Below, in pieces: positions 26,117 through 34,854 of a DNA stretch of 64,000 nt. Made by a program: the position numbers and the translations under genes. Origin of the DNA: BM520 sp964594665 (lineage in GTDB: Bacteria; Bacteroidota; Bacteroidia; Bacteroidales; BM520); NCBI GenBank assembly GCA_964594665.1, contig CAZQNY010000002.1, forward strand, positions 56,428 to 120,427, read 5' to 3'. The notes under the pieces were generated by a model. That model saw nothing but the letters and a program-made list of their open reading frames with translations, searched no databases and had not been told where the DNA came from. The number at the start of each line of letters is the position of its first letter. Positions within the stretch are counted from its first letter, which is position 1.

Positions 26117-26932
26117 ATGAACTGGAAATCCATTCTACTCTGGGTACTTTCTTTTATTCTCATGGCAGCCATGGCTGTATATCAGCGTGCCACAGGCCCC
26201 ACATACCCTCAAAAAGCCCAATTGCAATATAATGAAACTACAATTAGCGTAAAGTTGCCTGCCAGCGCCGACAATGATACCGATGCGCTGGTAAAAATTC
26301 CCGACACTTTAAAAAAACTAAAAGGTCACTATGCTTTTCGGAAATTCAAAAGTGGGGATGCCTGGACACGATACCGTATGCACCATGAAGAGGACAACCT
26401 GGTTGCAGAGCTACCTCCGCAGCCTGCTGCAGGAAAGCTGGAGTATCGCATTTTTATTGTTGATGATGGTATTGAAAAAGAACTCACATCAGAACCTGTA
26501 GTTATTCGTTTTAAAAATCCTGTGCCGGAGGTCATTCTCATTCCGCATATTATTTTCATGTTTCTGGCCATGGTGTTCAGTATGCGAACCGGTTTCGAAG
26601 CTGTTTTTAAACGAAAAAGAACCTTACGGCTTGCCGGGATTACAACAATACTGCTGTTAGCCGGAGGATTAATCCTCGGGCCGCTGGTACAGTATTATGC
26701 TTTTGGCGATTTATGGACCGGATGGCCTTTTGGAAAGGATATGACAGACACCAAAACCATGGTAGCTTTTATTTTCTGGCTAATCGCATGGCTAAGATTA
26801 CGGAAAAATCCCGACAACCGGTTCTGGCCCATTCTTGCCAGCATTGTCCTTTTGGCTGTATACCTGATTCCTCACAGCATGTTTGGATCAGAATTTGACT
26901 ACTCAACAGGTCAGGTACAAACCGGCAAATAA
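26117..26932 (+). CDS. Membrane protein of unknown function
   Basis: A 271-aa protein I do not recognise. One N-terminal hydrophobic segment (LLWVLSFILMAAMAVYQ) is followed by an extracytoplasmic ~115-residue domain rich in beta-strand-like sequence (TISVKLPASADNDTDALVKI, KLEYRIFIVDDG). Four more hydrophobic segments follow (IPHIIFMFLAMVFSM, LAGITTILLLAGGLIL, TMVAFIFWLIAWLRL, LASIVLLAVYLIPH). The lumenal domain could be Ig-like. The rhomboid gene starts 10 bp after its stop, so the two are probably co-transcribed. A TATTTTTA box lies at 26084-26091. Confidence 0.8.
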   Translation: MNWKSILLWVLSFILMAAMAVYQRATGPTYPQKAQLQYNETTISVKLPASADNDTDALVKIPDTLKKLKGHYAFRKFKSGDAWTRYRMHHEEDNLVAELPPQPAAGKLEYRIFIVDDGIEKELTSEPVVIRFKNPVPEVILIPHIIFMFLAMVFSMRTGFEAVFKRKRTLRLAGITTILLLAGGLILGPLVQYYAFGDLWTGWPFGKDMTDTKTMVAFIFWLIAWLRLRKNPDNRFWPILASIVLLAVYLIPHSMFGSEFDYSTGQVQTGK

Positions 26933-26942
26933 CACGTCGTTT

Positions 26943-27554
26943 ATGATCACATATATCATAACTGCTTTAACAGCAGCAGTATCCATATTGGCATTCCGTA
27001 ATCAGGAGCTTCAGGATCGTTTAAAATTTAATGCCTGGCATATTAAACATGAAAAACAATGGTATCGTTTTGTTTCTCATACGCTTGTTCATGGCGGCAT
27101 AGCGCATCTTGCCTTTAATATTTTAGTACTATTATCCTTCGGAGGTGTTGTAGAACAGTATTATAAAGCCATCTGGCCATCCGCAGGTATCTGGTATTAC
27201 CTCGTCCTTTACTGGGGCGGTGCAGCTATCTCTTCTGCAGCATCCTACTACAAACATCAGGAAAACCCCTACTATAATGCTGTTGGAGCTTCCGGTGCCA
27301 TCTCTGCTATTGTCTTCTCCAGCATTATTTTCGATCCGCTTAACAAGATATATTTCATGTTTATACCCATCGGGATTCCGGCTTTTATCTTTGGAGGGCT
27401 ATATCTTATTTTAAGCGCCTATATGTCGAAAAAAAATGTGGATAATATTGGTCATGATGCTCATTTCTGGGGAGCCATCTTTGGTTTTGTCTTCACCATC
27501 ATCTTAAAACCTCAACTTTTTATTCGATTTATCGACCTAATAATCAATAAATAA
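26943..27554 (+). CDS. Rhomboid-family intramembrane serine protease
   Basis: A 203-aa six-helix membrane protein. It carries HGGIAHLAFN (oxyanion His/Asn region), the serine motif GASGAISA and a last-helix histidine in GHDAHFWGAIFG, the Ser-His dyad of rhomboid proteases that cleave membrane helices. The start at 26943 (MITYIITALTAAV) is preferred; an in-frame ATG at 26883 lies inside the upstream gene. Tightly linked to the unknown membrane protein. The substrate is unknown. Confidence 0.92.
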   Translation: MITYIITALTAAVSILAFRNQELQDRLKFNAWHIKHEKQWYRFVSHTLVHGGIAHLAFNILVLLSFGGVVEQYYKAIWPSAGIWYYLVLYWGGAAISSAASYYKHQENPYYNAVGASGAISAIVFSSIIFDPLNKIYFMFIPIGIPAFIFGGLYLILSAYMSKKNVDNIGHDAHFWGAIFGFVFTIILKPQLFIRFIDLIINK

Positions 27555-27617
27555 CCAAAAGGATTTTCGTCTTTGGGTTCCATTAAGAGAAAATTTCCCT
27601 TCGTGAGGTTTTTCTTT

Positions 27618-27625
27618 TAAATTTG
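27618..27625 (+). promoter_or_regulatory. -7 box of the MORN-repeat lipoprotein gene
   Basis: TAAATTTG matches TAnnTTTG exactly and lies 24 nt before the ATG at 27650. It overlaps an in-frame TTG (27623), which is therefore not the start. Confidence 0.55.
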
Positions 27626-27649
27626 CATGAAAAGAAAACAACGAATATT

Positions 27650-28306
27650 ATGAAAAAACTCCAACTTCTCAGCACTTTATTTATCTCAGTTTTCATCCTT
27701 TCTGCTTGTGGTCCAAAAACACAAATCAAAGAAGTAAATCACCCCGGAACCGACGTACTATCCGAAAAGTATGAATATTATCTCGACGATGATGGAAATG
27801 AAATAAAAGAAGGCACGTATGAATTTTTCGATCAGTCAGGAAAAATCGTTTCCAAAGGTCAATACAAGGATAATCTTCGCACAGGAGAATGGACAAAATT
27901 CAATGAAAATGGCAGTATCAGAAGCATTGCACGTTTTGATAATGACAGCTTAAGCGGAACATATGAAGCGTATTATCAATCCGGCCAGAAAAAAACGATC
28001 ATCAATTATATGGGAGGCAAAAGAAACGGTCATTATATAAATTACTACAAAAACGGCCAGATACAAACCGAAGTTAATTATAGTGATGGCAAAAGAGAAG
28101 GTGTACAGAAATCTTATGACGAAGAAGGAAATTTAACTTCTGAAAAAGAATACAAAAACGGTGTCCCTGACGGATATTTCAAATCATTTTATAAAAACGG
28201 AAATGTCCATGAAGATGGATTTTTCAAATTATCACAAAGGGATAGTACCTGGAAAACCTTTGATGAGTCAGGAAATATGACGGGTACCATACGCTACCAG
28301 AATTAA
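27650..28306 (+). CDS. MORN-repeat lipoprotein
   Basis: A 218-aa lipoprotein: signal peptide MKKLQLLSTLFISVFILSAC with a lipobox ending LSAC, then MORN_2-type repeats of about 23 residues, such as GQYKDNLRTGEWTKFNENG, YMGGKRNGHYINYYKNGQ, YSDGKREGVQKSYDEEG and YKNGVPDGYFKSFYKNG. Such proteins are often auto-named YwqK-family antitoxins, but nothing here suggests a toxin-antitoxin pair. It is probably anchored in the envelope, with an unknown binding role. The transglutaminase gene starts 11 bp downstream. Confidence 0.85.
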   Translation: MKKLQLLSTLFISVFILSACGPKTQIKEVNHPGTDVLSEKYEYYLDDDGNEIKEGTYEFFDQSGKIVSKGQYKDNLRTGEWTKFNENGSIRSIARFDNDSLSGTYEAYYQSGQKKTIINYMGGKRNGHYINYYKNGQIQTEVNYSDGKREGVQKSYDEEGNLTSEKEYKNGVPDGYFKSFYKNGNVHEDGFFKLSQRDSTWKTFDESGNMTGTIRYQN

Positions 28307-28317
28307 TAAGTAAAACA

Positions 28318-29943
28318 ATGATCTTTCGTTCTCTTCTTTTCATTATTTCCATCCTTATTTTAGGAGCTGGAAATGTAATTGCCTGGCCGGGGCAGATTAT
28401 CCGCACAATAAAGGCTCCATCTGAAAACTGCACCGGTATTACTTTCGATGGGAAAAATATATGGGTTACAGACCGGGGCACAGATCTCATTTATTGCATC
28501 AAACCTGAAACGGGTTCAGTAATCTCAACGCTGGAGGCTCCTGCATACTGGCCGTCAGCCCTTGCATGGGATGGCATCTCACTATGGAATCTTGATATTA
28601 AAGGCGGGCTTCCCCTGGCGGAAAACTATAATGCCATGGTGTATTGTATTGATCCTGCAAACGGTACTGTCTTGCATCATACCCATGCCCCTGCCGCAAA
28701 TGCTTCAGGAATGGCCTCCGACGGTCAGCATTTATTTACCATACAAAACAACAACAGGCAGATCGTAAAATTCGACCCTTCAGATGGAACAACAGTACAA
28801 ATGTTCCCTGCCCCGACTCAACACGCGTCAGCAATTACTTACGACGGAAACTACCTCTGGGTCTGCGATCCGTTGAAAAACATGCTCTATCTTGTCCATC
28901 CTGACAATGGTGTGGTTCTGTTTTCAACAGAAGCTCCCTCTCCCTATGTAAGAGACCTGACTTTTGACGGAAAAAATTTATGGGCTGTTGACTCCCAAAC
29001 TGACAGCATTTACATTCTTAAAGCTTCTGATCAGGACAAATACAGGCTTACAAATAAACAAACGCTGAACCTAAAATTCAGCCATCTGACAACAAATTTT
29101 GGCCCGGGAGAAGTTAAGTCTCTGGATGTGCATATTGCAGTTCCGGAAAACAGAATCAACCAGAAAATAACCCTTGAACCACAGTTCTCGCCTGAAGGTT
29201 ACGTGATTGAAAAAGACCAGTGGAATCAAAAAACAGCCCACTGGACTACGCGTCATATCGCTGCCGGAGAGAACATTGAAGCTCAGATGCATATCATGGC
29301 TGAAACCTGGGATTTACGGTATTTTATCTATCCTGAGAAAGTAGGTGATAAAAATGCTATCCCGGGGGAAGTACGAAATAAATATCTTGCCAACAACGAA
29401 AAATTCCAAATCAACCATCCGGTAATAAAAAACGCCGTCAAAGAGGCATCAAAAGGGGAAAGCAACCTTTACTTTCTTGCCAGAAACCTCTACAATTATG
29501 TTCACGAACACATGTACTATGAGATGGCCGGAGGATGGAATACAGCACCTGCAGTATTGGCACGTGGAAATGGGTCATGCTCGGAATACGCATTTGTATA
29601 CATTGCTTTATGCAGAGCAGCAGGTATCCCGGCCCGGTATGTTGGTGCTGTTTCAGTGCGCAAAGAAACTTCACAACTTGATGATGTTTTCCACCGTTGG
29701 GTAGAGATCTATCTGCCAAACTATGGCTGGATTCCTGTTGATCCTTCCGGAGGTGATTCCAATTCACCGGCATGGCAATCCGATTTCTTTGGCGCCGTTA
29801 AAGGAAAATATATTGTTACAACACAATCCGGTGGTGGGTCCAATGCACTCGAATGGAATTATAACTCAAATGAATTCATTGTTACCGACCCGAAAACATT
29901 TGTTGTTTCAGAACAAATCGGCAATTGGGATATTTTAAAATAA
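28318..29943 (+). CDS. Secreted beta-propeller/transglutaminase-like protein
   Basis: 541 aa with a signal peptide (MIFRSLLFIISILILGAGNV). Residues ~25-235 contain repeated blades: GITFDGKNIWVTDRGTDLIYCI, AITYDGNYLWVCDPLKNMLYLV and DLTFDGKNLWAVDSQTDSIYIL, with ~45-residue spacing. The C-terminal ~200 residues are a transglutaminase-like core with catalytic Cys in GNGSCSEYAFVYIALCRAAGIPAR, His in DDVFHRWVEIY and Asp in WIPVDPSGG. Such periplasmic enzymes cleave or cross-link peptides; the target is unknown. It sits between the MORN lipoprotein and a secreted repeat protein on the same strand, with 11- and 4-bp spacings. Confidence 0.88.
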   Translation: MIFRSLLFIISILILGAGNVIAWPGQIIRTIKAPSENCTGITFDGKNIWVTDRGTDLIYCIKPETGSVISTLEAPAYWPSALAWDGISLWNLDIKGGLPLAENYNAMVYCIDPANGTVLHHTHAPAANASGMASDGQHLFTIQNNNRQIVKFDPSDGTTVQMFPAPTQHASAITYDGNYLWVCDPLKNMLYLVHPDNGVVLFSTEAPSPYVRDLTFDGKNLWAVDSQTDSIYILKASDQDKYRLTNKQTLNLKFSHLTTNFGPGEVKSLDVHIAVPENRINQKITLEPQFSPEGYVIEKDQWNQKTAHWTTRHIAAGENIEAQMHIMAETWDLRYFIYPEKVGDKNAIPGEVRNKYLANNEKFQINHPVIKNAVKEASKGESNLYFLARNLYNYVHEHMYYEMAGGWNTAPAVLARGNGSCSEYAFVYIALCRAAGIPARYVGAVSVRKETSQLDDVFHRWVEIYLPNYGWIPVDPSGGDSNSPAWQSDFFGAVKGKYIVTTQSGGGSNALEWNYNSNEFIVTDPKTFVVSEQIGNWDILK

Positions 29944-29947
29944 CATT

Positions 29948-30595
29948 ATGAAAATCAAGGCACTTGTTCTCATTTTAATTGTTATTCCGGTTTTCACCTG
30001 CTTTGCACAAAACAACTATATCATCGATATTTCTCCTGATGGTAAAAACTTAAAGATTTACCCACCGACAGAGATCCAAAACGGCATTGTACTATACATC
30101 AATCAATATGGTGAGCCGGGCTTTGAAGTACAATCAGAAGCAGAATACCGTTGGTCTGAATATCGTGATGCCACGGAGGGTCTTCCGGAAGAAATAAACG
30201 GAATACGGTTTTCCTATTACAACAATCTCGACCACAACGGCTTCCTTGAATCCATAGGAGACATTTCGCTGGAATATTACGAACGCATGCCGGGAGAAGC
30301 ATGGTCAGGACGGCTACATTATATTAACGATATTGAAATCACTTATCACGATAATATGCAGGGGCCTCCCAAGCAAGGAAAAATCAAAACCATTGAAGGC
30401 ATCAACCTTGATTACTACTATGGTTTTGATAATGAAGGAAAACTCAGCAGAGCAGGCAAATACAGGATTTATTACAACCAGGAGGATAACCGATCCGGAA
30501 AAAGCGGACGTCCTGATGCAATAGAGGGCCATGATCCCCGTTTAACCATCATCATGCGCTTTGCTTTTTCGCAAATCAATAGTAAAAAAATGTAA
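29948..30595 (+). CDS. Secreted protein with tandem YY-motif repeats, function unknown
   Basis: 215 aa; signal peptide MKIKALVLILIVIPVFTCFA. The middle holds at least four ~25-residue repeats of the type G-I-x-(F/L/I)-x-Y-(Y/H)-x-(N/E)-x(3)-G: GIRFSYYNNLDHNG, DISLEYYERMPGEAWSG, DIEITYHDNMQGPPKQG, GINLDYYYGFDNEG, with a final YRIYYNQED. I recognise no known family. It follows the transglutaminase protein by 4 bp, so the two probably act together in the envelope. It could be a barrel-like or LRR-like beta-repeat. Confidence 0.75.
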   Translation: MKIKALVLILIVIPVFTCFAQNNYIIDISPDGKNLKIYPPTEIQNGIVLYINQYGEPGFEVQSEAEYRWSEYRDATEGLPEEINGIRFSYYNNLDHNGFLESIGDISLEYYERMPGEAWSGRLHYINDIEITYHDNMQGPPKQGKIKTIEGINLDYYYGFDNEGKLSRAGKYRIYYNQEDNRSGKSGRPDAIEGHDPRLTIIMRFAFSQINSKKM

Positions 30596-30607
30596 CTGGA
30601 AGCTACC

Positions 30608-32569
30608 ATGAAACTCTCCGTCGTTATTGTCAACTACAATGTTATTCATTTTTTGGAGCAATGTCTTCTGTCGGTTCAGAAAGCTATTGCCGGCATTGAC
30701 GCTGAGGTATTCGTTGTCGATAACAACTCCGTAGATGGTTCCGTGGCAATGGTAAAGGATAAATTCCCCTGGGTGAGGCTAATTGCCAATAATGATAACC
30801 CCGGATTTTCAAAAGCCAACAATCAGGCCATCCGTATCAGCAGCGGCGAATATGTGCTGCTTCTGAACCCTGATACGGTTGTTGAAGAAGATACCTTCTC
30901 AAAATGTATTGACTTCATGGACTCCCATCAGGATGCCGGAGGCCTTGGCGTTAAGATGGTTGATGGCAAAGGCAATTTCCTTCCCGAATCAAAGCGTGGA
31001 TTACCAACCCCTGAAGTAGCATTTTATAAGTTATCCGGGCTGTCTCGCATCTTCCCCGGCTCAAAACGTTTTGGAAAGTACCATCTCTCCTATCTCGATA
31101 AAGAAAAAACACACAAAATTGACGTTCTCGCCGGAGCATTTATGATGATGCGAAAAAAAACACTCGATATCACCGGCCTGCTGGATGAAACATTCTTTAT
31201 GTATGGTGAGGATATCGACCTATCCTATCGTATCACTCAATCAGGATATAACAACTACTATTTCCCGGATGCAAGGATTATTCATTATAAAGGTGAAAGC
31301 ACAAAAAAAAGCAGCGTAAACTACGTTTATACTTTCTATAATGCCATGGTAATCTTTGCACAAAAGCATTTTAGTGCAAAGCGGGCACATCTTTTTAGTT
31401 ACCTCATTAATTTTGCCATCTGGCTACGCGCTTCCATGGCTCTGGCAAACAGATTTCTCAAGAACCTGCTTCTGCCACTATGTGACGCCCTGTTGCTTTA
31501 TGGAGGCATCTATGTCATCAAAGGTTACTGGGAAAGGCTGTATATTTTCCCCGACGGAGGCTCTTATCCTCCGGAATTTCTGTTTTTTGCTGTACCGGCA
31601 TATGTCCTGACATGGCTTTTATCACTTTACTTTAGCGGAGCGTACGACAAGCCATTAATGCTCAGTAAAGTGGTTCAGGGAACCTTTATCGGTACAATTG
31701 CCATATTGGTGGCCTATGCCCTGCTGCCGGAAGAATTCCGATTCTCCAGGGCCATGATCCTTATGGGTACTTTATGGGGTATCATCGCTTTATCATCAGC
31801 AAGAGGGCTTCTGCATCTTATGATGCCCGAAAGATATTCAATGGGAACAGAAACCAATAAACGTTTTATCATCATTGGTTCAAAGCAAGAGGCGCAAAGA
31901 GTTTCCGGACTCCTGAGTCAAACAGCCCTAAAACCGGGATTTGTCGGTTTTGTCTCACCGGATGAAGCAACTCAGGACAATGGGTTTATCGGAAATATCA
32001 CCCAACTTAGAGATATCATTGTTATTTACAATATTAAAGAAATCATCTTTTGTGCCAAAGATATCACATCGATAAAAATCATTGACCTCATGTCGGAGCT
32101 GGGTAAATTACAGGTTAATTACAAAATTGCTCCCCGCGAATCGGCTGCTATCATTGGCAGTAACAGCATTAACACAAGTGGCGATTTATATACGATTGAT
32201 GTTAATGCCATCTCCAAGCCTTCCAACAGAAGAAACAAACGATTGCTTGATTTCCTTTCTGCCTTGGTATTACTGGTGCTGTCACCCTTACTGATATTCG
32301 TCATGTATCGCCCTGCAGGATTCATAAAAAACCTGTTTCGCGTACTTTTGGGAAGCAAAAGTTGGGTAGGATATGGCTATTCAGATCTAAATAATGAAGT
32401 CCATCTCCCGGAAATTAAAGCCGGAGTGCTAAACCCGTCAGACCTGTTCGTCAAACAGGAAATTACGAGCAATGACAAAGCCCAGCTGAATTATCTTTAT
32501 GCTAAAGATTATCATTTCAAAAAAGACATCAATATCATTCTTAAAGCACTGCGCCATTTAGGGCGATAA
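30608..32569 (+). CDS. GT2 glycosyltransferase fused to a degenerate phosphoglycosyltransferase
   Basis: 653 aa. Residues 1-~230 are a GT-A family 2 transferase (LSVVIVNYNVIHFLEQCLLSV, SGEYVLLLNPDTVVEE, DETFFMYGEDIDLSYRI), like rhamnosyltransferases. Then come membrane segments (~255-400), a Rossmann-like part (KRFIIIGSKQEAQRVSGLL, ~413) and, from ~543, NKRLLDFLSALVLLVLSP, which resembles the membrane hairpin of WcaJ/WbaP-type polyprenyl-phosphate hexose transferases. The tail YLYAKDYHFKKDINIILKAL also matches their end, but the catalytic Asp-Glu stretch and the usual FRQxRxG and KFRxM motifs between are missing. It probably glycosylates a lipid-linked glycan. Confidence 0.8.
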   Translation: MKLSVVIVNYNVIHFLEQCLLSVQKAIAGIDAEVFVVDNNSVDGSVAMVKDKFPWVRLIANNDNPGFSKANNQAIRISSGEYVLLLNPDTVVEEDTFSKCIDFMDSHQDAGGLGVKMVDGKGNFLPESKRGLPTPEVAFYKLSGLSRIFPGSKRFGKYHLSYLDKEKTHKIDVLAGAFMMMRKKTLDITGLLDETFFMYGEDIDLSYRITQSGYNNYYFPDARIIHYKGESTKKSSVNYVYTFYNAMVIFAQKHFSAKRAHLFSYLINFAIWLRASMALANRFLKNLLLPLCDALLLYGGIYVIKGYWERLYIFPDGGSYPPEFLFFAVPAYVLTWLLSLYFSGAYDKPLMLSKVVQGTFIGTIAILVAYALLPEEFRFSRAMILMGTLWGIIALSSARGLLHLMMPERYSMGTETNKRFIIIGSKQEAQRVSGLLSQTALKPGFVGFVSPDEATQDNGFIGNITQLRDIIVIYNIKEIIFCAKDITSIKIIDLMSELGKLQVNYKIAPRESAAIIGSNSINTSGDLYTIDVNAISKPSNRRNKRLLDFLSALVLLVLSPLLIFVMYRPAGFIKNLFRVLLGSKSWVGYGYSDLNNEVHLPEIKAGVLNPSDLFVKQEITSNDKAQLNYLYAKDYHFKKDINIILKALRHLGR

Positions 32570-32644
32570 GCTGCAAACAAAAAAGTATTCTTTCTGTTTA
32601 TGTGAATAAAATATGATATTTCGCATTTCAGAATAAATACAGTT

Positions 32645-33931
32645 ATGGCAAAACATGAAATCGTAATCCCTAAAATGGGAGAAAGCATAATCGAAGCAAC
32701 CATTACCAAATGGCTTGTTAATGAAGGTGATACTATCGTTGAAGAAGACCCGGTTGTGGAACTGGCCACCGACAAGGTAGACTCCGAAATTCCTTCACCT
32801 GTAGATGGAAAAATTATAAAAATTTTATATGCTGAAGGTGATGTGGTACCTGTGGGTGAAGTCATTGCCATTGTAGCACTTGATGGTGACGAAGAAGACT
32901 CCAATGATTCCCCGGAAGAAAAAATTGTGGCTCCTGCTGCCGTTGAGCAAATAATACATAAACCGGAAAGCCTGCAACAAAAGGCAACGCCTGCAGACAA
33001 CCGGTTCTACAGTCCACTGGTAAAAAAAATCGCACAAGAAGAAGGCATTACACCGGAAGAGCTTGCAGGCATACCCGGCACCGGAAAAGATCAACGCGTT
33101 ACAAAACAGGATATCCTTTCATGGATTGAAAACAATAATAACCAGAAGGTTACGGAAGAAAAATTGCTGCCAATAGCAAAAACAACAGCACCTAAAGGTG
33201 AAACCGCTGTGCAGACAATGGCAGGCGATCAGATCGTAAAAATGGATCGTATGCGTAAACTTATCGCCGAGCATATGGTAAATTCAGTGCATACCAGCCC
33301 ACATGTTACTTCTTTTATTGAGGTGGACATGGAGCCTATTGTGCAATGGCGTAATGCAAACAAAAAGGAGTTCCTGCAGCGTGAGGGTGAAAAGTTAACT
33401 TTTACAACATTCTTTGTTGAGGCCGCAGCGCGTGCACTGCGCGATTTTCCCGGTGTCAATGCATCTGTAAATGGCGATGAAATCATTCTCAGGAAGGATA
33501 TAAATATTGGCATGGCGGCAGCATTACCTTCCGGCAATCTTATTGTTCCGGTTATCCGACAGGCCGATAAGATGAACCTCGCAGGAATTGCAGGCTCAGT
33601 AAACGACCTGGCAGCCCGTGCCAGGGAAAATAAACTCCAGCCGGATGAAATTCAGGGCGGGACATTCACCATTACCAATCTTGGAACCTTTGGATCCATC
33701 ACCGGAACACCCATTATCAATCAGCCCCAGGTGGCAATACTGGGCATTGGTGTCATTGAAAAGAAACCTGTAGTGGTCGAAACACCACTGGGAGATACCA
33801 TAGCCATTCGTCACCGGACCATACTCTCTCTTTCATACGACCATCGAGTAGTGGATGGAGCCCTTGGGGGAATGTATTTACAGAAGGTAGCACATTATCT
33901 TCAAAACTTTGATCAGGGAAGAACCGTTTAA
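32645..33931 (+). CDS. Dihydrolipoamide acyltransferase (E2 of a 2-oxoacid dehydrogenase)
   Basis: 428 aa with the full E2 architecture: lipoyl domain (1-80, lipoylated Lys44 in ATDKVDSE), an acidic linker, peripheral-subunit-binding domain (~118-160, SPLVKKIAQEEGITPEELAG), and catalytic domain ending with DHRVVDGALGG (His400, Asp404). It transfers acyl groups from lipoate to CoA. No E1 or E3 gene adjoins it, so the pyruvate, 2-oxoglutarate or branched-chain specificity is open; single lipoyl domain and ELATDKVDSE fit branched-chain or succinyl types. Confidence 0.92.
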   Translation: MAKHEIVIPKMGESIIEATITKWLVNEGDTIVEEDPVVELATDKVDSEIPSPVDGKIIKILYAEGDVVPVGEVIAIVALDGDEEDSNDSPEEKIVAPAAVEQIIHKPESLQQKATPADNRFYSPLVKKIAQEEGITPEELAGIPGTGKDQRVTKQDILSWIENNNNQKVTEEKLLPIAKTTAPKGETAVQTMAGDQIVKMDRMRKLIAEHMVNSVHTSPHVTSFIEVDMEPIVQWRNANKKEFLQREGEKLTFTTFFVEAAARALRDFPGVNASVNGDEIILRKDINIGMAAALPSGNLIVPVIRQADKMNLAGIAGSVNDLAARARENKLQPDEIQGGTFTITNLGTFGSITGTPIINQPQVAILGIGVIEKKPVVVETPLGDTIAIRHRTILSLSYDHRVVDGALGGMYLQKVAHYLQNFDQGRTV

Positions 33932-33944
33932 CCCGTCAATTTTG

Positions 33945-33952
33945 TAACTTTG
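33945..33952 (+). promoter_or_regulatory. -7 box of exonuclease gene
   Basis: TAACTTTG matches TAnnTTTG, 66 nt ahead of the ATG at 34019. A strong hairpin (33969-33996) would lie in the resulting leader. Confidence 0.5.
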
Positions 33953-33968
33953 TAGTATAAACAATTTG

Positions 33969-33996
33969 CACTGCGATGATGTTACTCTTCGCAGTG
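33969..33996 (+). promoter_or_regulatory. Hairpin in the leader of the exonuclease gene
   Basis: CACTGCGA and TCGCAGTG form a perfect 8-bp stem with a 12-nt loop, followed by TATTTCTATT. It lies between the putative promoter and the start codon. It is either a leader structure or a weak terminator for the E2 gene. Confidence 0.5.
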
Positions 33997-34018
33997 TATT
34001 TCTATTAATATTATTGAC

Positions 34019-34846
34019 ATGGATTTAAACCTGACAAAACCCATCACGTTTTTTGATCTTGAAACAACGGGCCTTAACATAGCAAAAGATCGCATTGTTG
34101 AATTCTCATTCCTCAAAATCACGCCTGCAGGAGAAGAAATCGTCAAAACTGCAAAAATAAACCCTACAATCCCTATTCCTGCTCAGGTAACAGAGATTCA
34201 TGGTATAACGGATGAAGATGTTAAGGATCAGCCCACATTCAAACAAGTGGCCAACGACCTCAGCAGATTCCTGAACAACAGCGACCTGGCAGGTTACAAT
34301 GCGTTGCGCTTTGACATCCCCCTGCTGGTGGAGGAATTCCTTCGGGCAGGCGTCGATTTTGAAGTAAAAAACCGCAGAATCGTTGATGTGCAGAACATTT
34401 TCCATAAAATGGAACAACGTACCCTTGTTGCTGCTTACAAATTCTACTGTGATAAAAACCTTGAAGATGCACACACTGCTGAAGCCGATACCATCGCAAC
34501 CTACGAAGTGCTTAAGGCTCAGCTCGATAAATACAAAGATACTCCCTTTAAGGATAAAAACGGAAAAGTCTTTACCCCTGTGATTAATGATATGAAAATG
34601 CTGAGTGACTTCACAGCACGAACGAAAAATGCAGATCTTACAGGACAAATTATTTTCAATGAGAATAATGAGGAAATTTTTAACTTTGGGAAATACAAGG
34701 GTCAGAAGGTTGTGGATGTTTTTAAAAAAGAACCTCAGTACTACGACTGGATGATGAAAAGTGATTTTGCCCGTTACACAAAAAAAATAATCCAGGAGCT
34801 CTATTTCAAGTCCAAAGCCAACACGCAGGGGCTTCTGTTTAAATAA
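34019..34846 (+). CDS. 3'-5' exonuclease (DnaQ-like, DEDD family)
   Basis: 275 aa. Exonuclease motifs: FFDLETTGLN (Exo I with Asp-Glu) near residue 12, GYNALRFDIPLLVEEF (Exo II) near 95 and HTAEADTIATYEVL (Exo III) near 155. The C-terminal FNFGKYKGQKVVDVFKKEPQYYDWMM is a DUF3820-like module often attached to such nucleases. It probably trims DNA or RNA ends in repair or proofreading, as a stand-alone epsilon-like protein. The FAH-family gene starts 8 bp downstream. Confidence 0.88.
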   Translation: MDLNLTKPITFFDLETTGLNIAKDRIVEFSFLKITPAGEEIVKTAKINPTIPIPAQVTEIHGITDEDVKDQPTFKQVANDLSRFLNNSDLAGYNALRFDIPLLVEEFLRAGVDFEVKNRRIVDVQNIFHKMEQRTLVAAYKFYCDKNLEDAHTAEADTIATYEVLKAQLDKYKDTPFKDKNGKVFTPVINDMKMLSDFTARTKNADLTGQIIFNENNEEIFNFGKYKGQKVVDVFKKEPQYYDWMMKSDFARYTKKIIQELYFKSKANTQGLLFK

Positions 34847-34854
34847 TCTCAGCC

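Noticed and set aside
27650..28306. YwqK-type antitoxin of a toxin-antitoxin system
   Set aside because: The name is an automatic label for MORN repeats; the protein is a lipoprotein and no toxin-like gene is adjacent.
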